A DNA stretch of 64,000 nucleotides from Laetiporus sulphureus 93-53 (lineage: Eukaryota; Basidiomycota; Agaricomycetes; Polyporales; Laetiporaceae): NCBI RefSeq assembly GCF_001632365.1, contig NW_024468515.1, positions 882,647 to 946,646 of the forward strand, read 5' to 3'. Numbering within the stretch: position 1 is the first letter of the stretch; the number at the start of each line of letters is the position of its first letter. Under the pieces are notes generated by a model. That model did no database searches. It saw only the letters and a list, made by a program, of their open reading frames with translations, and was not told the DNA's origin. Of the stretch, positions 38,444 to 50,426 are shown piece after piece. Position numbers and translations under genes: made by a program.

Positions 38444-41093
38444 GAAGCGATCGTCAGGCTCATCGTCATGCTCATCATCATGCTCATCTTTCTTCCGGCG
38501 CTTTTATTGCCGGTGGCCCAAATGCGTTCTAGATTCAAAGCGGCAACTGCAAGATGCGGGTGCGCTTGCTTTTGAAACAGGGGCCACTGCAGGGCGTGTA
38601 GTGTATGTGGACGGCCTGAAGGTTGTGGAATGGGGATGCGGCGCAATTGCTTATCGTGTACGGCTGCGTACGGCTGCGATGTTCAGTGTGGCTAAAGGAT
38701 GGACATTTAGGTTGCTGAGCGTCTCAATCCCAAAGAAGAGACTGCGGTCATGTTTGGGGAGACATTGCATGGGCTTCCTTGACGATTGGCTGCGCTTGAT
38801 TTGTGGCAGAACTGCTGAAGTTACGTTAGAATGAGGTGAGTTTGCCCGTATCGAAGCAATCTGAAAGAGCGTTCGTCTATATCAATAGCCTAAACTCTAA
38901 TGGCTCATATTGATTATCGAGGCTTCGAGCTTTGATATACGAAGCTCATATAGACCGCGAAGTTTGGGGGGAAAACAGGAATTTGATTTTCGGCGATTAA
39001 TTGCCGCAAAGACCATGTCAAATGAACCGAACACGACAAAGTGGCGCCCCAGTGGACTTTGACGAGGCCACAGTGCAATGTCGCAATTAGAGTGCGTTGA
39101 CGTATTCTGTGAAATAGTCCATGGGCAGTTCTCTTTGCAGTGAGGCCGTCATCAGTTTCGAGCATAGGCTAGTGTGGGAGACGCAGACCGCTGTGGCGGC
39201 CGACCGCTGTCAAGAATTTGACATAACAGCCAGTATTGAATGTACCAGATGCACAGAAGCACAACGAATCCGTGAATGCGTTGCATTCAAGTGGCGGATG
39301 GTTTGACAGGCCAGGCGGTAAGTAACAATTGAACATCTCATCCTCCAGTAATCGAGGCGCAGCGGTTGGGTCAGCATATCACAGCCAGAATACCTCGTGT
39401 ACCTTTGCAGAATAGGCTGCAGCAAGATGGAGGTGATGTGCCCATCCCGAAGTAAGCTGTCTTCGGCCTCACTTGGACGGCGCATTGTCGAAAACAGTAA
39501 AGTTGAATGGGATTTGTTGTAGGCTTCACAATCGTTGCTGCCGTCAGCAGGTTTTTTTTTCCAGAGATAGGATGTGTAGGGAGCGAACGGAGGAATGCCG
39601 TGCTATAGAAGCTCCCAAAGCAATGAAAGCCTTCCACCGAGTGATCGTCCGACCTTATTCTACTACGGAAAAGCTGCCTCATCATTTTAATATAGCAATC
39701 ACTTTATGAATAGAGCCATATATGTACATATTGGGCTTCTGGAAACCTTTGTAAGGAGCACAACAGTGCATGTTGACACCGCAGATGATGCGGCGGAAGA
39801 TTGGGGAACCATGCATCAAAAAGTGACTGATGTTACATTTGGAGACTGCTTTAGTGAATAGTGTCCTAGCCCGGAGGAATGGGAGCGAAGCTGCGTTACC
39901 GGGGCACTCGGACGCGAAGTGAAGGGGGCAGTCCCCGGGGGCTGACTCTCAGCCACTTCCGCGACCTGTGCGAGCATCGCGCAAAACGCGCGCATCTCAT
40001 TGTACAGGCTGCACATTACTCCGCCAAGAAAACGATACCAGCAGATACTTCATGTAGACGCATTCGTATGTGTGAAGGATCGTTGCAATGCACTCAAAAC
40101 ACGCAGCGGCGTCCGTTGAGGTGGCGTGACCGCGTTTAATTAGCAGCACGTGACCTGCGTGTTTTACGCGTCGCGCCGGGTCAACCACGTAACACCGCTT
40201 CCTTCCATCCTGCATCCACTGCCTCTCGTCCTTCTTGGTCACTCTCTGTATGCATGGCTGTTCTCTACTTTCATCTGGCTGTTCACCACCCACCATTAGG
40301 GGGCTAATCCAAAATCAAATAAAAAATCCAAGCCCGCCACCGCTGCTCGGAACCGCCTGTCTAGCCTCAACGCAGAGCCGAAAACAGGGTGCGTTGCTTC
40401 TCCACTGCTACACGTCCGCATCCCAACCGTGCGCACAGACATGTTCCACAGCTCTAGCAACCGCGTGCGGCGGATCTCCTGATTAGGGCAGGGGGACCGC
40501 GCTGACAGCTCTAGAGTGCGTCTCGCGAACAGAGGTTACGATCGGGGTCTCCAGCCTCACTTGCGGTGAGTGGGATTCACGGCTATTTCTCGCACACCCT
40601 CGAGCGGGCCTGCCCAGGATCCTGATTCGCCTCGGTGCGGAGCCAGGGCACGCGGTGCTGCAACGAGGCAGCGGAGGTTCAAATGCACTGCTCCGCGTTG
40701 TGTCGGCGCTGCAATATTTCTCGAAACAAACGTCGCATATCTGTCTCAGGGTTGACTCGGCCGTCCGAGCCGGTGATGCAAGACGGCATCGCTTGCCATC
40801 GCCTCCACAACAAAGCCAGCGACGCGCAACTAGACATCGCCTGAACTTGCAGCCGACAGACAGGAGGAGGAAGAGGCCCGGCGGGTACAAGATGTGACCG
40901 TTCGGGGCGATACATCGCTCGTTAACTCCCCACACTCATTGGTTTCTGAACGGTCCCGTGACACGCACAGGTCCGCAGTGTAGCGCTCGTGCCGGGCGGC
41001 ATTTTATCTGAGTTCAACTTATACATTACCGCGCTCTTTGTCGGGTAACCTCCCCCCTCCCTTCCCTTCACGCCCGTTACGACCGTTCACGAC
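38444..41093. other. Intergenic, no supported gene
   Basis: 2.6 kb without a convincing gene. A plus-strand frame at 38439-38834 has no motif. The last 900 bases are GC-rich with CT-rich stretches, as expected for the promoter and 5' leader of the gene starting at 41094. Confidence 0.45.
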
Positions 41094-43195
41094 ATGGGAC
41101 TCCTTGCGCGGCTTTTCTCTCTGGGCACAAACCGCAGGTCGAAGAACAAGAAGCTCAAGAGGAGCTCCGAACTCGGTATCCTGGAGGAGGAGGTCGACGC
41201 GGAGGGCCGCATCGTGCAGCGGGAGGAGCAACGGTCGGACGCCAATGCTAATCGACTCCAGCGGTCGACGTCGGCGCGCTATGCTATGGTCGCAGAGGCA
41301 GACTATTCGGACCTCCCATCGTTGCGTACGTTCTGTACTTCACTGTCTGCCCCTTCAGCAACTCACACGTGTCATCGTCAGGCAATCCCATGAACGACTT
41401 TGCTCCTCAGCGAACCATCGGCCGCTCGACCATTACCCTACAGCGTAGTAATACGTACAGTGTCAGAGTACACGAGCGGACGCTGCACTCCCGCACAGAG
41501 TTCCCCAATGCGAACCCCCGCTTTTCTCCTCATGGTTCCAGTCCTCCCGCCACACCCAGCAGTTCACGCTTCGATTCGCAACGGAGTCGAATGAGGCAAT
41601 TTCCAGAAACGCCCGTGGATCAAGGTCGCCTGCACGCGCTTCGCCGAGATCCTTCGGTCGCAAGTCTGTTGTCGCTCTATGACCACGAGGGCCGCCTCGA
41701 TGCAAAGGCGTTCTCGAACACTCCGCCCTCTAATTACGATAATCGCGGATCGGTACGTCGTTCGGGATCGACGCTGCGGCAACTTCTGGGCGATCCGGTG
41801 CAGTCGCAGGAGGACATTACCTGGGCCGAGCAGTTCCTGCAGTGCGTCCACTGTCTTCATCGTTACTGTTGCATAGCATTGATTCAATGATACCTTTTCA
41901 GGGAAGCGGAGGTGGAAGATGCCTCGTCGTCTACAGACTCTTTGCCGCTCAAAACGCCCCCAGAGGCCGACACCGCTTTGTCACTATCGCTTGATGCATC
42001 TAGCCGACAGATCGCACAGAGCATGACTCATGACCACTCTCATGAAACATCTCTGCGCCGTCCGGAGTTCTCTTCCCTGAATGGCGAAGTTAGTGGCGTC
42101 GCGAGCGGCAGTCGTCCTACGTCTTGGTCGGACTCGACACACGATCCTAAGACGCCCCCACGAGCGTCGGATGTGTTTGGCTTCCTGACTGACCGGCGCA
42201 AAATGCTGCGCGAGCGGCCTATGAACGTGATGCAGTTGCATGCGAACATGCTCAAGCGCTATAGCACGGGCACTATGGAGAACCACGATCCTTCTTCGTC
42301 CTCTTCCGTTGATACCACACCTTCTCCCCTCGAGGCCTCGACGTCGCGTCTTCCTCCTTCCCCACCACCGGCCAAGACGCCGTCTGCTGTGAACTTCCCT
42401 GCTGCGCAAGCCAGTCTCACTGGCGTTCCGTTCCCTGCCCCCACGCAATCTACGTCATTGTCACGGTCACACAGCAATGCGAGTTCTCATGCCCCTGATA
42501 CTCAGTACAGTGACGCTCCACAAGATAGTGATGCCCTGACGCGCTCACGAACGGCCTCCCATTACTCCACTGCCGACGATAGTGCGGCAGAACTACCCGA
42601 TAGAGTTGTCCGCGGGCCTCGTCCACGGAGACAGAATCGTCTCAACATTTCTCAGAACGACCTACTTTCCGACCTTCTTAATTCCTCTCAGAGCGACCTA
42701 TTATCCGATCTACATGCCCAACTATACGATAACGAGCTCAAAGCCTCGTTGAGCGGTTCTTCCCGTCAAGCCAAGTCTAATATACCACGCCTCAAAGCCG
42801 GACATCCTGTCGGTGCACGGAAGCGGAGACCTCGTTCGCGCGCCAATTCCATTTCGAATGCGCTCAATGGTCCCATTTCCCAGTCATCAAGCCATCAGTC
42901 TTCTCTCGGTCGCCCGGCGCGCAATAAGGACGACAAGGAGAACAGCACAAGTATTGTGTTGTCCCCAAAGAGCATCCCGGTGCGAACACGCAAGCGCAGC
43001 AGTACGACGCCGGCGACACCGCTGCATACCCGTTCCATCTTTGAGCAGCGCTACGCAGACGAAGCTCCATCACCCGCTTCGTCGTCGGAGTTGTCTCCTG
43101 TTGCCAGGGAGATGATGACAACCGCTCGGAAGCAGCGTACGCGCGCACGCGATATGGAAAAGCGGTCTACGTCGAGGAAGGCTCGGGCATGGTAA
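41094..43195 (+). CDS. Disordered, phospho-site-rich protein with a KEN box
   Basis: Three exons, 41094-41325, 41382-41841 and 41902-43195, give 661 aa. No catalytic domain is recognised. The basic N-terminus MGLLARLFSLGTNRR is followed by Ser/Pro-rich low-complexity sequence with many TP and SP sites. A short ordered-looking block, VFGFLTDRRKMLRERPMNVM, occurs in the middle, then an Asp/Leu repeat (SQNDLLSDLL then SQSDLLSDLH). KDDKENS near residue 575 is a good KEN box, and the end is strongly basic and helical (SPVAREMMTTARKQRTRAR). The second residue is Gly, but the following sequence is not a clear myristoylation signal. Cell-cycle control of abundance is an inference from the KEN box and TP/SP density only. 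Confidence 0.85.
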
Positions 43196-43867
43196 CCTTG
43201 GCGTGCGCGTAGATCCTGGACTTACGTTTTTTTCCTCTTGTGTTCTTATGGTCCTTGTGTATTAGGCAATAAATATCGTCTCTTGTCCTCTCTCTCGTGC
43301 CGTGTATCGACTCGCATCTGTCATCTGTCTCATGGACTACCGTTCTGATCATCATTCGCCCATCATTCCCGTTGTCGACATTAGCATCCCTGCTCGCTTC
43401 CTAGCTGGTTTGGCTGTATGTATATGTCGAGTTAAAAGGCAGTGTATTGTAGGCATCATGTAGCCTCTCTCTTTTTCTATTCCATGTATGTATATACACG
43501 TCGCTTCGCGCTTCGCACTCGCTTTGTTTTTATTCATTCCAATATATTGGCATCAGTTATTCTGATTTTCTTGTTCGAATTTTCTATGTTCTTGTTCCAT
43601 ACCGTTTCAATCTCGGGTTTCAAGTCTAGATGTTCCTCCTGGTGATTCCTTTGTTCGATTTCTGTTCTGATTTTGACCGCAGTCTCGTATCAGGGCCAAT
43701 TGATCGTCGCATAGGTATACCATACGCGCAAATGCAACAGGAAGTAACGACAGCGGTGGCATCACCACAGCAATAAGTTGATTAAATTTAAGCGAAGTCC
43801 GTCAGAACAACTCGGTTCCCTCGTGAGATAATGCGATCGTGGACACTCAATGAACACTCAATAGTCG
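43196..43867. other. Intergenic between convergent genes
   Basis: T-rich downstream regions of the KEN-box protein gene and the aspartic protease. AATAAATA at about 43268 is a plausible poly(A) signal for the former. No gene seen. Confidence 0.5.
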
Positions 43868-46261
43868 TCATGGATTATAATAATACGTCGCCGAGAGGAC
43901 GTCCGCGCCCTCGGGATCCGTCTCCGTCTCCGTCTTTGCTTCCATCACAGAATACACAGCCCTCCGGCGTGCCTGGCCCCGGGCGTGGTTGCGCATGGCT
44001 ATCACGACAGAGACGATGCACAGCGCGAGTGAGATGATGAAGGACCCGCCAAGCAACGCGAATAGTATGGCGCCGTAGTGCTCGATCAGGGGCGCGAGGC
44101 AATCTGTCACCGTCCGTGAGGGCTCTATCACGGAGCGATGATAGTGCCGGCGGCGGCGAGAGTTCAGTGCCGCTTGAGAGGACATGTCAGCTGCAGAGAG
44201 TTGCCCAGCTGACGTCGATGGCATCGCGGCTGCGAGCATGGACGGGCCGGGGACCGTCGTGGTGATAGTGAACTCGGAATCTGCGGCGCTCTCCGTTGCG
44301 CTTGCGGACGTATCTGTCGAGTTCGCAGATGGGTCCGTGGGATCTGTGGTTGTGCTCGCTGACGTGTTGGTCGAACTGGAGTTGGAGTCTGCGGACGCCG
44401 AAGCAGTCGGCGCTGCGCTGGACCACGTGAAAGACGCAGAAGAAGCGGATGAGTAGCTTGCCCAAGCCGACGAAGCCGGGTAGGTCGACCACGCCGAGGA
44501 GTAAAGTACGCTAGTCGTCGGAAGCACGGAATCGGACGATCCAGAAGCGGCAGAAGGCATGATGGACGCCGTTGCGGACATCGAAGCGGAAGCCTCGGCG
44601 GAGGTGACCATGGAGGAGCGGACTTGCGCGAACTCGTCGAAGGCGGCGGTCAGGTTCGTGGTGGGAAGCAGCTGAATGTATGGGATAGCGTCAGGGTCGG
44701 AGGCGGACCAGTTGCCGTAGTTGAAACTGTCGATGCTAGTTCAGTATGCCGTCATGATAGAGTTGGACAGAAGCTTACGATGCATAGACGTTCTTGAGGA
44801 AAGCATCACCTAGAATGATGTCAAACTGGTCATTGACAGGGAAGGTCGTTGCACTGTGGTCGAGAAATCAACATATGAGAATACGAGAGACCAGCGCTGA
44901 CGATTGCTCACCGGAAGGTGTTCACGCAGACGGTCTGGTTGTTCAATTCGACCACCGTTGTAAGATCCAGAGGGTGAATAGGCACAGACATATTCCTGAT
45001 TGGATGGTGAACTCGTTCAGTCGGGCCAAGCTTTCAAAGCGAATTCGACACTTACTCAAACTGGAACTCCAGCTGCGTCGCATTCTCGCACGGCACAATC
45101 CACAAACTGCTGTTGTTGTCAAAGTACGCGCCTTCGATGCTGCCGTAGATGAACGTCACCGCCTCCTCCGGGATGGGCGGGAACGTGAAGCCCGTATCGA
45201 GTACCGCGACGACCGAGCCATTCGGGGTACCCGGGACGCCGGACGCATTGAACGCGAACGGCTCGCCGTTGACCGTCATGCCGCTCATCACCGTCGACCA
45301 CCGCGGCGGGTTCCCGGTCGGGCTGCTATTCGGGAAGCGCTCTAGTTGCGGCTGCTGCGCGACCGCCTCGAGCCCCGGGACGTAGTCCCCTATGGTGAAG
45401 AAGCCCTCCATAGTGTACTGCGGATCGTCTGTACGCCCGAGCTGCGTGGTGAAGAAGTGCGACATGTTTGGGTTCTGCAGGAAGAGGTTGACGAGGAAGG
45501 AGACGCCTGCGGTGGAGTTGGCACCGAAGGCCTCGACGACGTCGACGTCGACGGTGGAGCCTGCATCGAAGGACAGACCGAGGATACCGCGCACGTTGTC
45601 TCCGAAGATCGTACCGAAGTCCGTGGCCTGTCATATAGGGTCAGGTTGTCTGTAGAGGAGATCATCCGCGCCGAAACTCACGTTCGTGGCGTTGATGAAG
45701 GCTGGAGACGGAGGTCAGTGTGAGAGCTGAGACGACAGGCGAGGAAGTATGTACCTTGGTTGTAGACAAAGTGATCACCCAGAGACGCGTTGGCGAAGAC
45801 AATCGTGCCGGTGACTGCGCCAATCCCGTATGTCTCTTGTGCCGTGATGTCCGTGACGTTGGTGAACTCAAACTGGCCGGATGGCAGCGACACCCAGAGA
45901 TCGGATGATCCGGTGTCCAGTTGAATGAGCAGATCTATAGAATTCGACTGTCGATAACAATGTACGGAAGCAATCCATTAAACGTACCTTGGCCACCAAT
46001 AGTCATATTCGTCGCGTACTGTAATCACAGTTTCATTAGTCCTGGATAGGCCAAAGTGTGTACGATATAACTTACCACAGTGTCATAGAAGTTGATCACA
46101 TCGTCATTACTTGTCTGGCTGATACTTTGCATCCCAACCAGCCTCATTGGGAGGTGACGGGACCGAGCATCGAAGTGCGGCTCGCGTGCGGAGAGAGGAA
46201 TCGTGAGGGCATTAGCAAGACCGCACAGCGATCCAATAACAATGAGAAAGAGGGCGTTCAT
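43868..46261 (-). CDS. Membrane-anchored A1-family aspartic protease
   Basis: A pepsin-like secreted protease tethered to the cell surface. Eight exons, 46076-46261, 45988-46018, 45755-45934, 45682-45701, 45056-45627, 44912-44995, 44779-44853 and 43868-44726, give 668 aa. A signal peptide (MNALFLIVIGSLCGLANA) and a short propeptide precede the first catalytic motif LDTGSSDLWV. FGDNVRGILGLSFD follows, then the second catalytic motif AVLDTGFTFPP and FDIILGDAFLKNVY. Both catalytic Asp-Thr-Gly triads are intact, and several NxS/T sites occur. A Ser/Ala/Thr-rich stalk of about 150 residues comes next, then a transmembrane helix (ALLGGSFIISLALCIVSVVI) and a short charged cytoplasmic tail. Fungal yapsins are usually GPI-anchored; this type has a true membrane helix instead. 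Substrate unknown. Confidence 0.93.
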
Positions 46262-47104
46262 GACGACGTATTACGGCGAACGACAGGACAAGAGAAACAG
46301 GCAAGTAGAGTAGTACGAGAATGGCGACGCTCCACGTCCGCTGGGGAGCATGCTGCAGGCCATCGCCTGATATATATCGTGCTGTGAGGGGAGGGGCGGT
46401 GTTTCCGGAGTTGATCTCAAGGTGAAACCTGCAGGGCGCAAACTTGGCGACGAGTCTGATACGAATACACTGCCAAAGTCCTGATCAGAGATGTGCAAAC
46501 GCGATCGGTCACACATCAGTGTTGTTGTTGAAGCTGTGTGACAGTCAGATTGAAGTGGGTGCGTCAGAATCTAACGAAATCTTGAAGTGATGTGACCTAC
46601 GCCACTGATGTGACAGGAGGCTTGTTTCATGCGGCCACCGTCAGAGATCAGTCGATGCCAGCGTGGAACATCATTGGCATCAGGGCTACCTATGCATGGA
46701 GCTATCCCAGACGCTGCGCCGGCAGGGTACATCAATGCTTCAAGCAGATGCCATCCCCGCTTGAATCTCCGGACCGCGGTGAGATCGCGTTCTCGAGTGG
46801 GCATCGACGGGGCGCAGGCATACTGTGGGGGACGTGGACATCGAGGTCGCGCTGTAAGTAAGGCGGGTTGGGTTTACGTAACCCACTTCCTCCGCACTGC
46901 TCATGACAGACGTGACGACCTAAAACACCTATGGCATTGCAAGCTGCAATAGTATTGCAGCATCCTTGTTGTCGCCAAAAGATCATCCATCAGCGTTTCA
47001 GCGGTTGCAATGAGCTGGACCGGCTCCTGTCGGTGTGGGAGGTGATCCATGACGGTATTGCATGAGATTGCATGATCTTCGCATTTTGCTTGACTGCAGG
47101 CATG
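46262..47104. other. Intergenic, protease promoter
   Basis: No gene seen. The first 150 bases upstream of the protease start are AC-rich, with TATATAT at about 46371 as a possible TATA element 110 bases upstream of the start. Confidence 0.4.
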
Positions 47105-47120
47105 TACTACATCAGGAAAT
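47105..47120 (+). repeat. Left terminal inverted repeat
   Basis: TACTACATCAGGAAAT, matched exactly by the reverse complement of 50411-50426. Confidence 0.75.
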
Positions 47121-47886
47121 TTGGTTCGCGTTGCATAAGCGCGAATAAGCGGTTTAAATTGTAGCTATTGCGAAAATTATATTGACCCCTATGCGAGCGA
47201 TTACGAAAACCTGAACGATTTGCACAACCACTTACGGTCACAGTGGTACCCATTATAATGTGCAATAATCCGTACACCGATAGATTACAATCACTGATTA
47301 TCGGACACCGGAGACATTGTAATCTCAGCAAGCAGTGATTATAATCATCAGTAAACCCGGCGCGCACATTGTAACCGCAAGCAAACAACAATATCTAAGC
47401 AGTGGTCAAAATTTTTATTTGTGCACGCAGTAAGCAATCTAGACATTCATTCCGTATTTTTCTTATTTTTATTACTTTCTTTACTGTTCGTAGACAATTC
47501 ATTTATCACAAGTGCCTTACTAGTCGAAGTCTCAACCTACTACTCACTCACCGAAGGCTGCGAGAATGTTTACTACAGGACTCGAACACGCACACACGCG
47601 GGGATCACTCCATGGTAAAATATTGCTGCCACTTACCAGTTGGCTATAGATGCGACGCTAGGTACTGTCATGGACGCTTCATGTACCGTCACAATAAGCG
47701 CTGAAGACGCGTCGCGCCTGTGGCGCGCAGGGCGGGCGCATATACCGAGCGTTCGCGTTGTCCCTGCTCGTTCTGTCTACATACACACTCCTGCTCACTG
47801 CTCCTCTTTCTGTGGTCTTGCTAGGACTCTAGAAGAACTTTCGTTATCTTCTCTGCCTGCTACATTGCGCTTTTACCGACTTATCT

Positions 47887-48643
47887 ATGGCTAAGAAGAA
47901 GGCTACTGGGCAGTCTGCCAAGGGCAAGAGAGACAAGCCTGCTTCTGACAAGAATAAAGCGAAGAGTAAGAAGACCAACACAGAGAATGAGCTAGTACCA
48001 GAACACCAAGAAACTCAAGAGACACTCCGACTCACCAGGCAACACACACTCAGGCTGTCTCAGAGCCGGTCTTTCTCGCCTGTTCCACCTTCTCGACGTC
48101 GTAGACCCCCTATCACGGACTTGGATCAGCAAGTTCTAACTAACAATCTTCCATGGAGTCTGGCACCCAGAACTGCACCAGCCCGTTTGAATAGGCTCAT
48201 GAACAGTGCAGCTGCACACTCGGATGCCAGGGCCGGCGCTGAGAAAGCGTAAGGAGGTTTAGGTAGGGGGCATGGACACCCATCTCAAGTCACATCAGGA
48301 GGGCAGGGAAGGGTAGTGACACGTCGGAGCAAGGAGCATCAGGAACAGGTGCATGGTCACTCGTCCCAATTGATGTATTGCTGATATTTTGCAGGATCAT
48401 CGGATGATTGAGAAGCTCCGACAGCAAGTATTTCAACAGCGCAAGGAGAATACTGCGCTTCAAGTGCGACTAGCCCAAGGTGACAGCATTCAAAAGCGCT
48501 CCCGAGACGATAACGCCGTCGATGCCGATCAGACGGACGATGAGCGTAGAAAGAAGAGGAAGACCGGTTCTGAAGCATTTGAAAACACTCACAAATCTCA
48601 GAGAAAGCTTACGCGATGGGTAAGCGATTCACGACTACGGTGA
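47887..48643 (+). pseudogene. Transposon-borne ORF, broken, unknown
   Basis: Starts MAKKKATGQSAKGKRDKP, continues through a basic low-complexity stretch and meets a TAA at about 48250. The same frame stays open after it to a good donor at about 48351, then a 45-base intron and a second exon with a coiled-coil-like segment (MIEKLRQQVFQQRKENTALQ) and a basic KRKTG block. The single stop in an otherwise continuous frame points to a nonsense mutation. Similar Lys/Ser-rich N-termini occur in repeat-associated agaricomycete proteins. No domain is assignable. Confidence 0.5.
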
Positions 48644-48897
48644 TGCCATGGATCGTATGGTTGTTCCTCTGACATAAGTACGAGCACGTCCACAAGTCTA
48701 GGGAGGACAAGGCAGCTTCTGGACTGTGGCAGAACCATCTCGTAGCTCACCTTGTTTGGATTCTCGAGCCATTCTGGAGTCACATCCACGCTGACGAACG
48801 TCTCTCGGATGTTCTGAGCACCCGCTCATGGTCACGGCAGCATTATTTACGCTCTCGAAGGATGACCAGGAAACATTGAACACGATAGGTGGGCAGC

Positions 48898-49676
48898 TTG
48901 AAGGACGACGACTTGGCTGGGCGTATGGGATTTCAACTGAAGGACCTGAATAAGATTAGCATGGCGGCGTTGAAAGGTGAAGGCTAGTGCGAATGTGAGT
49001 ACCATTATCTCTTGTTTTGCCGTTCTTCACAAGTTTCTGCAGTCACCGTCAGAATGAGCTGAAGGAGCGCGCTCAGCGGTCTGTCAGGAGACAGTACTAC
49101 TACATCGACTACCAGCACTTCTGCAATGTCGTGAAATGGTGGATTGCCGAGATGCGGCCGATCATTGATTCGTCATTGCGCAATGTGTGTCTCGAGGATA
49201 TGAAACACTTCAATGCTACTGACAATTGAATATACAGGAACTCGACAACAAGGGCTATATTTGTCCTCAGTGCTACAAATCATTCTCGCCTCTGGAGGCG
49301 GGAAAGCTAATCGATTTTGCCGCTGGCACTTTCAACTGCGACGTGTGCCATGCGGAGCTTGTAGACAATGAGAACGCCGAGAGTGTGCGAGGCAGTCAAG
49401 ACCGTATGCAGCACTTCAACCGACAGATGCGCTTCATTCGTGAAGGGTTGTGCAGGACGGAAGACACGGTGCTATCTGCGTACGTATCAATTTCCATTAT
49501 TTTCTCCACCCACTATTCAAGCCATTCACTTTAGCTTCGACGTTGCGCTTTGGATCAAAATGCACATCATCAGTGCCGAGAAGTCGTAGCTGGCTGCGTG
49601 GAATGGTGGTCTGAAGATTGCAGGATCATCTGGAGAGTTGAAGCAGGAGGGTGCGTTCGGCATTGTGCTGTCGGTC
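48898..49676 (+). pseudogene. Fragment of the TFIIE alpha subunit gene
   Basis: TFIIE-alpha opens promoter DNA with TFIIH during RNA polymerase II initiation. Here only the middle survives: KDDDLAGRMGFQLKDLNK of the winged helix, then RQNELKERAQRSV, YYYIDYQHFCNVVKWW, the zinc ribbon (YICPQCYKSF ... FNCDVCHAEL), RMQHFNRQMRFIREGL and FDVALWIKMHI. Introns at 48995-49041, 49181-49238 and 49480-49533 are kept, so the copy was DNA-derived, not retroposed. It is disabled: the winged helix lacks its beginning, the frame shifts by one at about 48985, and in-frame stops follow AEKS (49587) and ATQRAE (49707). The genuine TFIIE-alpha gene must lie elsewhere. Lying within transposon ends, it looks like a captured host-gene fragment. 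Confidence 0.88.
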
Positions 49677-50410
49677 GACAAAGACGAGGCAACACAGCGA
49701 GCGGAATGATCTGCCACTGACGCAACTGCAGGCTCTGCTGAGGGAGTGCGAGCAGCCTTGCGTGCACGGCGCTCCAATTTGCGTCTTTTCTGGCAGGCGT
49801 TGAAGTGTCTTGGTGCACCCTTATGATTACGTGTGACCATAGTCCACATATCGGACATTTCCAGTCCGCAGTGGCCTCAGATATTCCGCTGCTTATGCGA
49901 GCTTCTCGTGCATTGCGGTTGGCTGCATTCTTCTGCCATCTTGTCAGCGGCAGCTCCTAGTCAATCTCGGCCTCAAAAAGTTCAACCCAATGCTGTTCAC
50001 TAGTTTACAACATGACTCACCTTATCTGCACTTCGGAAAACGCGAATTCAGTGCACACGGGGTATAGTCGAGACTCGAGAGAACGCGCATCTTGGGCGCT
50101 TGGGCCACAGCTTAGACTTAGCGCATATCAGGGGATGTCTCATCACTTCTAATCCCCCCCAGTTAGGTTAGTTCGCACTTAGAATAAGCTTATAACCTCG
50201 GTCGTGTACGAACATATGCGATTACGAGCGATCTGGACCTGATTGTAAGCAGTAATAATGTGATTACAATATTTCAGCAATTATTATAACTGATTGCCAC
50301 AGATTGTAAGCAATCATAATACATCCCGCAGCGGTACAATCGCTAAGTAAGCCTCACGCGAAAATTATAAACCCATCTATTTGCGGCCTTCGCTTACAAT
50401 CTCAACTCAG

Positions 50411-50426
50411 ATTTCCTGATGTAGTA
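50411..50426 (-). repeat. Right terminal inverted repeat
   Basis: ATTTCCTGATGTAGTA, the reverse complement of the left end. Confidence 0.75.

Larger units (their letters stand above)
47105..50426. mobile_element. 3.3-kb DNA transposon-like unit carrying a TFIIE-alpha gene fragment
   Basis: The ends share a 16-base inverted repeat, TACTACATCAGGAAAT. If the outer TA is a target duplication, the element proper begins CTACATCAGG. Inside both ends (about 47150-47390 and 50200-50400) are many copies of ATTGTAA and its reverse complement TTACAAT, typical of subterminal transposase-binding repeats, and a shared GCGAAAATTATA block. Between them lie a broken ORF (47887-48643) and a fragment of the TFIIE-alpha gene (48898-49676). 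No transposase frame is visible, so mobilisation would need a partner. Superfamily undetermined. Confidence 0.7.

Noticed and set aside
40636..40697. tRNA-like hairpin: GCGGAGC and GCTCCGC pair perfectly and enclose GGTTCAAAT
   Set aside because: Only 62 bases long, no matching T-stem, D-arm or anticodon stem could be drawn.
48898..49676. Genuine TFIIE-alpha gene
   Set aside because: The N-terminal half of the winged helix is missing, the frame shifts near 48985 and two in-frame stops follow.
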